NCBI GenBank assembly: GCA_946699065.1
Contig: CAMPDV010000133.1
Location: 186,001 to 250,000, forward strand
Direction of reading: 5' to 3'
Source: Loxodes magnus
Taxonomy: Eukaryota; Ciliophora; Karyorelictea; Loxodida; Loxodidae
Length of the DNA: 64,000 bases
The notes under the pieces were generated by a model. It worked only from the letters and a program-made list of their open reading frames with translations, made no database searches and was not told the DNA's origin. Positions 49,283 to 60,044 of the stretch are shown here, piece after piece. A program made the translations under genes and the position numbers. Position 1 is the first letter of the stretch. The number at the start of each line of letters is the position of its first letter.

Positions 49283-50547
49283 TAAATTATTTAAAACTAT
49301 CCTAAGTATTATTATAATTAAAGCATTTAACTCCTTAATATCATTATTCAAAGGTAAGAGTAAGGCAGATCAAAATCATTGGATAGTCATTTTTACTCAT
49401 ACCAACGATTTCCATTTATTAACTTATACGGTAATTTTCCAGTCTTATTCTATTTTTATCTTCTAATTGATTAACTAAAACAACATAAGGAAATTATATT
49501 AAGATACTATTCCCTTCATTCTTAACCTTATAGAATAAACTAAATTTATCTTAGCTAAATTTTAGCTTCTTCAAATCAGTTCCCTCTTTGATATAATATT
49601 CCTTATAAGTTCCTATAAAGGAGTAATAAGCTAAATCTTAAAACTCTTTATTATGTAATTTATCAATACTAAGGGCATTTAAATCTGCTTATAATTGTTT
49701 CATAAAGAGTGTGTAATTACTTAAAAGTCACTAAATCATAATAGCTTACCTTTCTAATACCTCCAGTTTATACTAATAACCCTAGTTACGTACCTTGTAT
49801 TTACTACAAAGTTTTCTAAATTAATATAATAGACTCAATTAATTAAATAGCTGATACAGCACCTTAAATTACAAGAATAAACTGCAAAGTAAGAATCGAA
49901 GGTATGTTCATATAGAGACTTTATAGTATAAATTTATGAAGATAGGTCTATTTATTACCTTTTGTCTATTACCAAAAGAAACTGTAATGATTAAGCAATA
50001 GAACCGGAAAAGTAATTTGAGTGACTTTATGTGACTCTTAGTTGCTCAAAGCTAAAAGGAAGAATAGTGAGCAGATAAATAATTAGTGTATGAATATATC
50101 TAATATATAGGTTATTACGTCTCTCTTATAAGCTAAGTTATTTAATAGTAACACTACATTTAAATATTTCCTATTTAAGACTTTAGAATTTTTAGCTTCT
50201 AAGTAATATTACTTACAGTGCTTAATACTACACACTTTAGAAAACAGCAATTAAGAGTAAAACATTAAGGGACTAATTTTTGCCTAATGTAACAAAAGTG
50301 TTTTGCAAGATATTTCCCTTTTATTTAATCTAACCAATTTAGGGTTAGAAACCAAGGAAAAGTTCTATTAATGTAGATAAGAATTCAGATTAAAGCTAGG
50401 AAATAAAGCTATAGAGATAGGAGAATCAGTAAGAGAGATATAATAAAGGAGGGATGGAGTAGAGATAGGTATACTTGTTGAAGAGTGGATTGGATATTTA
50501 TTTAAAGTAAGTTGAAGTTTAATTGGCTTAGAAATAATAAAATACAA
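49283..50547. other. Spacer without a recognised gene
   Basis: About 1.27 kb between NDUFV1 and the acyl-CoA-synthetase gene. One plus frame is open for about 740 nt to 50022 but has no start or motif of note. Region 50345-50520 contains a purine-rich plus strand. No RNA or repeat recognised. Confidence 0.35.
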
Positions 50548-52086
50548 ATGGAGTTGCCAATAATTAAAAATGCTTTCTAAGCTTTGACTAGAAGAGCTAC
50601 CGTTTGTAAGAAGGGTACTTTTAGCTATCAAGACTTGCTTAGAAAATCAGCAAGTGTTAGTGAAAAATTGCTGAAGATTTTCGGTTAGAAAAGCCTATCT
50701 GGAGCAAGAGTTTGCTTTTTATGCTCTCCTGGAATTGATTATGTAGCTACTTAATGGGGAATTTGAAGAGCAGGTGGAATTGCAGTTCCTTTATGCACTG
50801 CTCATCCAGTTCCAGAATTGGAATATGTAGTTCAACATTGCTAAAGTAATTTTGTGATAGGAAACAGTGTATTTAATGAAAGGCTTAAATAACTAAAGGA
50901 TAGAAACTAAAACATATCTTTATACTTCAATGAAGAGATTTAAGAACAAAATAGACTTGAAGTTAATGTTGAAGTTCCTATTTAAAATCCAGGGATGATT
51001 TTATATACATCAGGTACTACAAGCAAACCTAAAGGAGTTGTATTAACCCATTTAAATTTAGAATCTCAGTGTTAAAGTTTAATAAAGGCATGGGAATGAA
51101 CAAAAGATGATTATATCTTAAACGTACTTCCATTGCATCATACACACGGAATCATAAATGTGCTTTGCTGTGCTCTAAGATCAAATGCTACTTGTTAGTT
51201 CTTATCTAAGTTTGATGCAGGAAAGATTTGGAATTTATGATAAGAGTAAAACTTTACCTTATTTATGGCAGTTCCTACTATTTACTATTCCCTTATCAAG
51301 CACTTTAACTAACAATCCTAGGAAGAGCAAAATAAAATGCGAGAGGCTTGTAAAAAGTTCAGATTGATGGTTTCAGGATCAGCTGCTTTACCCACTTAAA
51401 CATTCGATAAATGGTAGTAAATATCAGGCCATAGACTCTTAGAAAGATTTGGAATGACTGAGATTGGAATGGGCTTATCAAACTCTTATAAAGGTTCAAG
51501 AATACCAGGATATGTTGGAATAGAACTGCCAGGAGTTTAAGTAAAGCTAATTGATGAAAAGCACCAATTCATAAATGAAAGTAATGTACCAGGAGAAATT
51601 TTAGTAAAGAGCTAAAACATCTTTAAGGAATATTATAACAATCCTAAAGCCACTTAGAACTCCTTTTGGAATGAATGGTTTTTAACAGGAGATATTGCTT
51701 TTAGAGATGCTTAAAATGAAAACTACTATAAAATCTTAGGAAGAGCATCATAGGATATCATTAAATCAGGTGGATATAAAATCTCAGCTTTAGAGATTGA
51801 AAACGAAATAAGGAATCTAGATTGGATAGATGATGTAACTGTTATTGGCATGAGTGACGAAAAATGGGGAGAAGTAGTAGCAGCCGCTATATGTGTTAAG
51901 AGTAAGTTCAAAGGTAAAACTGAGCAAGAAATAAACAATTAAATTAAAGATTGGCTACATACTAAAATAGCTAACTACAAAGTCCCTAAAATAATTATTG
52001 TTCTAGATGAATTACCAAAAAATGCAATGGGAAAAGTAGTGAAGCCAACAGTAAAGGAAATATTAGCGAAGTGCATTAAGAATTGA
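50548..52086 (+). CDS. AMP-forming acyl-CoA ligase, malonyl-CoA synthetase (ACSF3) type
   Basis: 512 residues in one frame, ATG 50548 to TGA 52084-52086. The ANL superfamily activates a carboxylate with ATP and transfers it to CoA; ACSF3 makes malonyl-CoA in mitochondria. Motifs: phosphate loop [12 protein letters not shown] (from residue 153), [46 protein letters not shown] (F301-E305), [24 protein letters not shown] (377-384), [21 protein letters not shown] and the catalytic lysine in PKNAMGK496. MTEIGMxLSN and the PGYVG..LPGV stretch favour the malonyl/methylmalonyl group (ACSF3, MatB) over acetyl or long-chain ligases. A mitochondrial presequence is not obvious. Three Trp codons are TGA (GI-Trp-RAGG, AWE-Trp-TKDD, WNL-Trp-QEQ), all in the first half. 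Confidence 0.92.
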
Positions 52087-53861
52087 TAAGAACATAATTC
52101 AATATTTAATAATCAAAATTAAGCTTTTTACCCTTATTTCTATTATAAATCAGTCAGAAAATCAAAATCTAGATAACTATATTTAATGAGTAAAGGAAGG
52201 ATCAAGCTCCAAGTTATAAATTAGAAAAGGTAATTTAAATCTAAATCAGCAATAAATAAGCTTATATATAAGTAGTATTTTCATAGGTATATCAAAATGG
52301 TAGAAGCATATAAAGCAGGAATGCAGTTCTAGTTATATTTTTTAAGTTTATAAGACCGAAATATAAGTTAGATTGTCAAATAAATCTAAGTATAGTTAGT
52401 GAGGGGTGTCTTTTCCTTCAATGTAATAGTAAGAAACGTATTTATGATATTGTATCTTGATCTTTATGCACCTAGTTACTTATAACTATATATGCCTTTT
52501 AATATCATAGAACAGTACAGATATATATATATCTTAGTTCATTTCCAAATAGTTCCTCTTAGATCACTTTATCTTTATAAGGTATTTTCAAAATGAAATT
52601 TATGAAGATGTGTTAAAGGAAAGAGGTAAAGAAATTAACTTAATAATAAGCTAATGAACAGAGTGAGACTACAATCTACCATTTAAGATACCAAAATTAT
52701 TAAAGAGTGGAATAATTAGAAATATTTAGAGCGTAAAGCCTTTAATGCTAGTTTCAATCTATCTAAAATAGCTAAATTGTACTTTAAATACATACTAAAG
52801 AATATAAAGGAATTCCAAAAATGCTTGGATTAATTAACTGTCATCCTTTTAAAAGGATTAAAAGAAAACTTAAACGAGGAAGTAAAAAGCAATAAGAATC
52901 TGAAATTGGATAAATTAACTTGATACTATATTATAAATAGAGTTAAATATACCATTCATAAACATTCTCTATTATATCTAAACGTCTAATAAATAAAAAC
53001 ATAGCAATAACCAAATTAAGAAGGTTAAGTTTATAATAAGAGGGATATAGGAAAATCAAATATGATGATAATGAAAAAAAGGGATTACAGGAAGTCATTC
53101 ACTGTTTTTATAAATAAATTAAAATTAAATATGTAAAGCTATAACCATATGGAAATATTATAAGCTTATAAGGCAGAAAATTACACTTAAAATAGTTATG
53201 TTATAACATACTGATAAATTTGAGTTTATTAATAACTATTATATTATCTGTATATCTAGTATTGTGTAAGCTTTTAAGGTTGAAATTAATATCTGTTTGG
53301 TGGTTACATTAAGCACACTTAAAGTTTGGAAGCTCTTTGTTATCTTTAATTTTTATTAATAGAATTAAAGAAAAAAGAACTGAAAATCTTAATGTTACAT
53401 TATATTAAAAGCCTACTATTCTTGACTAGCCTTGAAGAATAGAGAGAGATAACTGATATTAGAAAAGTAGAGAAGAATAGCATTTTATCAAGGTATTCTT
53501 TCTCTATTTCATTAATTCTATCAGTTAAAGTATTGAGAAGTTCCTATTAATTCAGCAGTAAGATAGAGCTTATTTATCTAAACTTAAACTTATTTCAGAT
53601 ATTATATCTTAATCAAGCAAAAAGTTCCACTAATCTAGAAATTTAATTATCAACCTCAAGCTATTCAAACTAATGCTACCCTCTCATCATTTTTACCATC
53701 TTATATCTAGAAGCTCTTATCAATGTCCTTTTAACATGTTACTAATATAAAACAGGATTTGCATATTACCAATTTAAACATATGGTATAGCATCAAAAAA
53801 CGGCTCTAAGAAATTAGTCAAAATTAGTTATTTTTTTTAATTTTCATCTATAAAAAGCATA
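52087..53861. other. Spacer with one possible plus-strand gene (52593-53435)
   Basis: About 1.8 kb. A plus-strand frame from ATG 52593 to TGA 53433-53435 (280 codons) begins with MKFMKMCQRKEVKKLTQQQ. It has a long basic Gln/Lys-rich section (PFKRIKRKLKRGSKKQQES) and later one hydrophobic helix (ILINLSLLITIILSVYLVL). Its first 500 nt are more purine-rich than the flanks. It has no motif, and several such frames are expected by chance. An AT dinucleotide run lies near 52521-52532. Nothing else recognised. Confidence 0.3.
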
Positions 53862-54830
53862 ATGGAAAGCTATAACTAGATGCTATAAAAATATAGTAAT
53901 CCTATCTTACTCAATAAAAATATTACAGTAGGTAAATCTAAATTTCCTGTTGGCAAAATTCCCGACAATATTGTATTTGGAGCTCAAAAAATTAAAAAAG
54001 ACAATTGAAATGCGGTGATTGTTACTTAAGAGTGAGTAGAGCATAAACAAACATCTCCTAGATATTTAGGAATAAACTTCTTGAAGATGAACAAGAAGTG
54101 TGCTGTGATTGGCTCAAATATAAAGGAGCATTTAAAGTATAAGAAGGAAAAGTAGGATATATTTAAGACTTTTTCTAAGTAAAATAGTCTGAATAAAGCA
54201 AATGAGCCAACTCCTAAAATAGGATGAACCAGATCATAATCTCCAAATCAAACTTATGATTTCGCACATGGTCGTAAAACAAGACCAGCAACACCTATCA
54301 TCTCAGTAATACAAAACACGTATGCTCAGTTATCTGAATAAATTTAGGAAAAAAACTACAATAAAGTAATTCAAGAAAAGGCCGCTATTAATTAGTAAAA
54401 ACTCAAATTCAAGTAAACTAAAAGTTCTAAATTAGCTGCTTAATGTATACTAGCAAACTAATATGGGTTTGAATAAAATGAGGATTTTAAAATCAAGAAG
54501 TTTCAATCGATTAAACCAAGAGTGAATTGCTATTCTCATAGAAGAGACTTGTCTTCTCCATGCTTGAATTCATAATCCTAAGTGATACATTTTCTTTAAT
54601 AAATTTCTGAACATGCTTCGCTTTATCTCGCTTGCATTTTTAACTCAATAACTAATACATAATTTACTTATCATTCTTTAAATAATGATATCATAAAGCT
54701 TAGATAATACTAATTTAAGCACTAATATACTAAGTACAAGTCTGCAATATTTATTGATTACCTTTAGTTTATTAATAGCCTTTAAAATTTAGTACCGTTA
54801 ATGTTATTTTCTATCTACAGCTAGAAATGA
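53862..54830 (+). CDS. Unknown basic protein (3' end uncertain)
   Basis: Frame from ATG 53862; the first 236 residues have convincing composition, while the remaining codons up to the first TGA (54828-54830) are AT-rich and may be 3' spacer or follow an unrecognised intron. The body is basic and mostly unstructured in appearance, with small ordered pieces: VGKSKFPVGKIPDNIVFGAQ, then WVEHKQTSPRYLGINFL, and HGRKTRPATPIISVIQNTYA. One helix is rich in Gln and Lys (QLSEQIQEKNYNKVIQEK). Three Trp codons are TGA. Short Arg/Lys-Ser/Thr-Pro sites and this overall style are common in ciliate axonemal and basal-body proteins, but no domain is recognised. Reliable extent is about 53862-54570. Confidence 0.58.
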
Positions 54831-55438
54831 TCAGTATTGATTCATATTCTTATGTTTTTGCTTAATTGCTAATTTTTGTTACTACCAAACTAAAATTTTT
54901 TATTCTTCTTTGGGATCTATTTAGCTTAATTTTCTAGATTTTATTTCTTACTCTAAATACAATAATTTTCATTGAAGTGTCTCTTTATATAGTCAAGCGT
55001 TAATTTAATTTACAAATTCAAATAAAAGAGAATTAAATTGAAAGCCTCCATTTTTATCTGCTATGTAGGTTTTCTTTATGATGTATAAACTTTTAAACTT
55101 AGCTTATTCTCAAGTTTTTCGAAGCATTAGATAGAGTCTTAACACTGCTTATTATATAAAAAGCATACCTAACTAATAGTGTTAATACCTAGACTCTGGT
55201 TGATTTCAAACCTAATAGGTATTAAATATGCTCTGATATAACTAAACAGTCAGAAAGATTTAGAGGATTTCAATAAGACACAAGCTTATAAACTTAGCTT
55301 TTACAAATAAAGAACTAAGTGTCTAGTATACCCTTTCTCTCTTCCTTAACACTTACTGCTAAAGCATTTTCGAAGAGAACTTATTAGTTAGCAAGAGTCA
55401 GTTAGATATAATCTGATATAATTAAAATATCCGATAAA
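54831..55438. other. Spacer without a recognised gene
   Basis: About 600 bp upstream of the HRD1-like gene; pyrimidine-rich on the plus strand near 54840-54990. No element recognised. Confidence 0.4.
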
Positions 55439-56507
55439 ATGGTGATTTTTTCGCAGATAGTAATAAGTTCAGGTATTTGTACTTTAGTATCATCTATAAT
55501 AATATCTAACTGCTTTAACCTTTAGTTTTAAATGTCTATGAGTTAGTGACTTTATTGATTAAATTATTCTAAAGAACCTTTTAACTTTATGCTGGTAAGT
55601 TCTCTATAAAGTGTGTTTTGTTTTTTTAATTTAATCTGGAACTGTTTTTCGCTTCGATTTTCGTGTGGAGGTTTCTTGGAGAAATAAGGAAATAAGACTT
55701 AATTGTTTTGTACTAGGTTTGTATTAATGACTCTCTATGGCTCTTTCTGATTTTACAACTTTTTGCTGAGTAAGAAGAGTCTGAGAAGTTTATTCCTTCT
55801 GAGTATTTTATATGACTTATATTAGAACTGTGGTTTCTTTTTATTCGCTCCATGAGCTTTTTGGCCAAAGCTAAGGTGTTCAATGTAAGGATTTATATAG
55901 TTCAATCAGGATTGAATTATTTGAAAGAAGGTAGAAAAGCTTATTTATATACTCTTAGCCTTAACGATATTTACAATCTTCTTCTTTCTTAAGCTTTTTA
56001 GATACTCTGGCACTTTCTATGTCATTTTAATTCTGCTAGAGGTAAGAATTCATATAGCCACTATAGTGCTTAGTTATCCAAGGTTTAGTGCTACTCAAGA
56101 TCCATTTCTCTCAATGAGTTTTTGTCAATTCAGACAGCTTTTTGTAGCTACTTGTTGACTCTTTCCAGCTAATATAGCTGTCTTTGATCCATTTAAAGTG
56201 ACTGATAAGGATAATTTATACCTTTCCCTAGACTATTATGTCCCTGTTCTTCCTTTTGCTAAGAAGCTTAGAAAGTATCAGGAACTTCAAAAAGTTTAGA
56301 AGATTTTACTCCTTTATTATCAGCTTCGAAAGATCCTTTTCTCAAGTAGAGTCAAATGATTTATGTTCTATATGTTGGGAAGAAATGAGAGGGTAGAAAA
56401 ACCTAAAGATGCCCTGCTAGCATATATATCATAGAAACTGTATACGCAGATGATTAGAAATGTCATCTGTATGTCCGATGTGCAAGTAGAATATTTTTAT
56501 TCAATGA
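55439..56507 (+). CDS. HRD1/synoviolin-like ER membrane RING-H2 ubiquitin ligase
   Basis: 339 residues in four exons, ATG 55439 to TGA 56505-56507; introns at 55595-55611 (17 nt), 55885-55900 (16 nt) and 56042-56057 (16 nt). HRD1 ubiquitinates misfolded ER proteins during ER-associated degradation. The protein is strongly hydrophobic for about 270 residues (several membrane helices). It keeps HRD1-type landmarks: FVWRFLGEIRKQDL (family FFGQLR), FTIFFFLKLF (family FTLLLFLK), YTFPQTIMSLFFLLLRSLES and IRNFKKF (family HTFP..IRQFKKA). The RING-H2 follows at the C-terminus: CSIC, 14 residues, CQH, IYH, RNC, then 10 residues, CPMC. It ends shortly after, so the long cytosolic tail of animal HRD1 is missing. 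Without the three introns the landmarks fall in three different frames. Confidence 0.84.
55595..55611 (+). other. Intron, 17 nt (HRD1-like gene)
   Basis: GTAAGTTCTCTATAAAG. It joins NFML to CVLFFQFNLELFFASIF in frame. Confidence 0.82.
55885..55900 (+). other. Intron, 16 nt (HRD1-like gene)
   Basis: GTAAGGATTTATATAG. It joins AKAKVFN to FNQDWIIWKK and brings LTIFTIFFFLKLF into frame. Confidence 0.82.
56042..56057 (+). other. Intron, 16 nt (HRD1-like gene)
   Basis: GTAAGAATTCATATAG. It brings the C-terminal membrane helices, IRNFKKF and the RING-H2 into the same frame as the upstream exons. Confidence 0.85.
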
Positions 56508-57528
56508 TAGGCATAAAAAAGAAGGGTAAAGAATTCTTTAAACAAGTTAATATAATAAACCTTAGATCTTGCTTACATGTGCTCATTATGTTCTACTTTT
56601 AATCAAATATCTATACTCAATCTTCTCATTTCTAAGTAGGATAGATTTATTAGAATGCTAGGAGTTACTTTAGCAAAATGTAGCTCATAACCACTTAGAA
56701 AAAATTAGTTTTTCCCATTTCAAAAAAGCAAAAAATGAGCTTCTTTTGTTTCTTTGGTTTTTCTTTTTATTAAACTAGTACTTTGATCCTTATAACAGCC
56801 CTTTCATAATAGCATTTATAAAGTTACTAATAAAATGATGACTACAAGCAATATTCCTATAAAAGCTACTGAGTTGACAAAAAAATAGGTAAGATAACTA
56901 GTTTTTCACGAAATTCCAATTAAGCAAAAATAAAGTAAGAAGTAAATTGAAGTGATTGAAGTATATTTTAGTTTAAATATCCAAAGCAAGAAAACTAAAG
57001 TATAAGAGATAGTTATTGAAGTCTAATTCTCATACTTACTATATGAATCTTAAATTAGCGTGTGTATTCTCACCAATCTAATAAAGGATTAAGGTTAAAA
57101 GTATTTATATCATTTATCTGATCGTTATCCTAGATAGTTATTTACAAATTGATAGTAGTGAATTCGTATTTATTGAAAGAAAGAATAAGATTATCAAAGA
57201 AAAAAATGATTAATGATTAGTATTTTGAGATGTGCTTAAGTTTAATCTTCAGTCTATTAAATACTTTTAAGCATGTTATCTCAGTTTTCTGGTCTAAGGA
57301 TATGAAAAATACTAGCAAATTAAAATATATTTTAGATAGCTAGAAGGTAAAAAACATGAGTTTAGCTATAACTTTTTTCCAATATTATCTTAAAAATCTT
57401 ATTAAGTAATGAGTTAATGCCTTTCTCTCAAGCACTTGAAGCTTTTTATCTCATTAGTGATGAATATACATCAAGTGAACTTAGATATTATATTAGTAAA
57501 GTAAAATTACATTAAAAAGCAAAGTAAT
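56508..57528. other. Spacer between convergent genes
   Basis: About 1.0 kb between the HRD1-like gene and the end of the minus-strand kelch gene. AT-rich with many TAG/TAA/GTTA motifs; no gene, RNA or repeat recognised. Confidence 0.4.
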
Positions 57529-59121
57529 TCAGCCATACTTGCAGCTTTGTTGCCAACAACGCTTCTGTAGGTTATAGAATACAAGTTCGTTATTTTCTGT
57601 GAAGCAATAAACTTTGTTAAGTACTTGGTGGGGCTTTGTAGTTGACTATCCAAACTTATATTTTTCTCCATGTACATCTAGATTAAATAATCCATTATAA
57701 AGCAAAGTTTATATAGAGTTTTCCTGGAATTTGTTCTAGAAAACTAAAATCTTTTTAAAAGTGTTGAGAAAAACTGCTTAAGCTGTACCATAGCAAGGCA
57801 TTATAACTGATTATAGACTTCAAATATCTGTTTACATGTTATAAAACTGGACCTTGTTAGTAGTTGCCAGATTAACATGAATAGCTCCTCCAAATACAAA
57901 CAACTTCTAGTTTAATATCTCACATCCGAAGTTAAATACTGGAATAGGTATATTAGCTATCCTTTTGAATTTCTAAGATTTCAAGTCAAACACCTCACAA
58001 CATTCTTACAGACTCTACTACTTCTAAGATTCGAACCCTGATATTATATAAATTTTGTTAGTCTTCTAAACCATTTCATGACACATCCTTTAACCTATTA
58101 AACTTAATTCTTATACAGTTAGCTCAGGAAATCAATTAACCACAGTGAATCTTTTTTCCATTCCACTTCCTCCCGATATTATATAACCATAATTAGATAT
58201 TTGAAAAAGCTTACTTCCTGGTGCAAAATTTGATAAGCCTGCTATATTTATCTCATCATAACTGTTTCTTTTCACATTATACTTTATCTATTTCTAAGTG
58301 TTTAGCTTAAATGCATAAATAAAGTCAAAATGAGAAGGAACTAGATTAGTTAGTATGTAGTATTTTATTACTTAATTTGGTATTTTAGAGAAAATAAAGC
58401 CTAGCATGTTTGTGGCATTTTACCCAAACTGGAAGTTTTAGTCACGGCCTGAGAAAATTTTATTTTTTTGAAGATTTGAGTTCCAGTAAGTTATCTGTAA
58501 TATTCTTAAAAACTGCTATTGCTTTGAGTAGTCTCAGTTATCATAGAACTGCTTGCTCTAGTTTAAATAATCCAGACTTTCAAATGAGTATTAATCAAAT
58601 GAGTTACCTAAGACTGTTTGCTTAGTATTGCTATTATGTTCAAAAGAGTACTAGAATGTTACTTCATTGATATTATTCTAGTAGTTCTACTTGAACTACT
58701 CAAAGTTCTTATTTTTCATCCTTGCAAGCTAGCTTCGTGCACTAACCAAATGCTCGCTTACTACCATTTCTGACTACTAAGAATTCAAACTTTAGCTCTC
58801 TTCACTTTCAGCAAAGGTAAATATTCTTTCCTATTTAATGAACTAATTTTCGCTTTTGGAAGGCAAGTACTAGTTCTAGTTGGTATTCTAATAGGCACTA
58901 CTGTTATAGTTCTGCTAAAAGTCTTAGCTTTACTCCTCTCCACACTGATTATTACAAGAGCAATTTTAGTTCCCACCTCCTTTAATCTTAACTCTTGGAT
59001 TAGAATACAGTCTGAGGTAGGTTAGGTATGGATGAGTATTCTTAAATGGTTAAATAATAATGAGAGCATAAGACTTGCTTATACTATATACTTAGGAATT
59101 GCTTTATTTAGAAACAATCAT
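57529..59121 (-). CDS. Kelch-repeat protein
   Basis: Frame of 530 residues from ATG 59121 to TGA 57529-57531; the C-terminal 320 residues are a kelch-type beta-propeller. Kelch features are repeated hydrophobic strands ending in double glycine or its variants, followed by Tyr and Trp: FDFIYAFKLNTQK, YGYIISGGSGMEKR, NKIYIISGFESQK, CCEVFDLKSQKF, KLFVFGGAIHVNLAT and VQFYNMQTDIW. The N-terminal 200 residues are Gln/Asn/Ser-rich with a Cys cluster (NCSCNNQC) and one helix (SARSQLARMKNKNFEQF). Start choice is uncertain: the next in-frame ATG, 58767, would remove 118 residues of coding-like sequence, whereas 59121 leaves only 53 bp to the EB1 start codon. Kelch propellers serve as protein-binding modules; no BTB or other partner domain is seen, so the role is unknown. 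Confidence 0.78.
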
Positions 59122-59174
59122 TTCTATCTTTACTTGGTTATTAGTCTAAAGCTAAGATTTTAAAATAATTTTAA
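59122..59174. promoter_or_regulatory. Candidate compact bidirectional promoter
   Basis: The 53 bp between the kelch ATG (minus, 59121) and the EB1 ATG (plus, 59175) must hold both start regions if the long kelch start is right. It is AT-rich with no recognisable box. If the kelch gene starts at 58767 instead, the shared region is about 400 bp. Confidence 0.35.
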
Positions 59175-60044
59175 ATGGCTACTGCGGGAGATAATATAGG
59201 GATGATGGAAGGAGCTTATTGGGTTGGGAGGAAAGAACTGATCGACTGGGTTAACTCCTAACTAAGCTTGAACCTTCATAAAGTTGAGTAATGTGCTGCT
59301 GGGAATGTTTATTGCCAGATAGTTGATATGATCTGGCCTGGTTCTATTCCAATGCATAAGATCAAGTGAGGAGCTAAGGCTGATTTTGAGTTCGTTCAAA
59401 ATTACAAAGTATTACAGTAGGGATTTGAAAAGGTAGGAGTTAAGAAAGTGATTGATGTTGAAAAGCTGATTAAAGCTAAGTATCAAGATAACTTGGAATT
59501 CTTGCAGTGAATTAAAAATCTCTGGGATAAAAATTATAATCAAGCTGAGTATAACGCAGTCGAAAGGAGAAAGGGATAAGATGTTGCCTTTTTGTCATAA
59601 GGAGGAAATTCAAAAATAAGTAAGATTTAAAGAGCTCCTTTAAATGTGCAAGCTCCAGCAGTTGCTCAGTAAAAGAAACCCCAACCCATAAAGCATCATG
59701 TTTAAGGGAATGCTAACAAAAATGAATAACCTTCTTCTGAGCTATAACAGAAAATAGCACATCTATAGGAGCTAGTTAACGAATAGGAAAACATTAAAAG
59801 TGGACTAGAAGGAGAAAAGAAATTTTATATCAACAAAGTGTAATTACTAAGCTAAATGATAGATTCATATTAAAACTAAAATGACCCACTTATTATAGGT
59901 CTAAAAAAACTGATGAATGCATAAAATCCTACTGAAGAAGTTGTTCAGTAAATAATAAAAGAATTCCAACCTTCTCAAAGTGAGTTTGCAGATTAATAAA
60001 TGAATATAGAGGAGTTCGGCGAAAATGATATGGAGACTCTTTGA
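59175..60044 (+). CDS. EB1-family microtubule plus-end-binding protein
   Basis: 289 residues in one frame, ATG 59175 to TGA 60042-60044. EB proteins track growing microtubule plus ends and recruit other plus-end proteins. An N-terminal calponin-homology domain (about residues 10-125) is clear: YWVGRKELIDWVNSQLSLNL, AAGNVYCQIVDMIWPGSIPM, KIKWGAKADFEFVQNYKVLQ, then LIKAKYQDNLEFLQWIKNLWDKNY (human: [24 protein letters not shown]). A basic Pro/Gln-rich linker follows. The C-terminal EB homology coiled coil then holds the family sequence in which EREKDFYFGKLRNIE-type residues appear as EGEKKFYINKVQLLSQMID. The very end (NIEEFGENDMETL) replaces the human EEY/F motif. Two Trp codons in the CH domain are TGA; none follows in the last 170 codons before the terminating TGA. 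Confidence 0.96.

Noticed and set aside
55886..55943. Alternative 28-nt intron starting at GTAGAAAAGC (about 55932-55959) or no intron in the HRD1-like gene
   Set aside because: A 16-nt GTAAG..ATAG intron at 55885-55900 gives the same downstream frame, a better splice consensus and a size matching the other introns.
58028..58040. GATTCGAACCCTG, resembling the T-loop of a tRNA on the minus strand
   Set aside because: No matching anticodon arm or acceptor stem around it; it encodes the kelch strand IISGFES on the minus strand.
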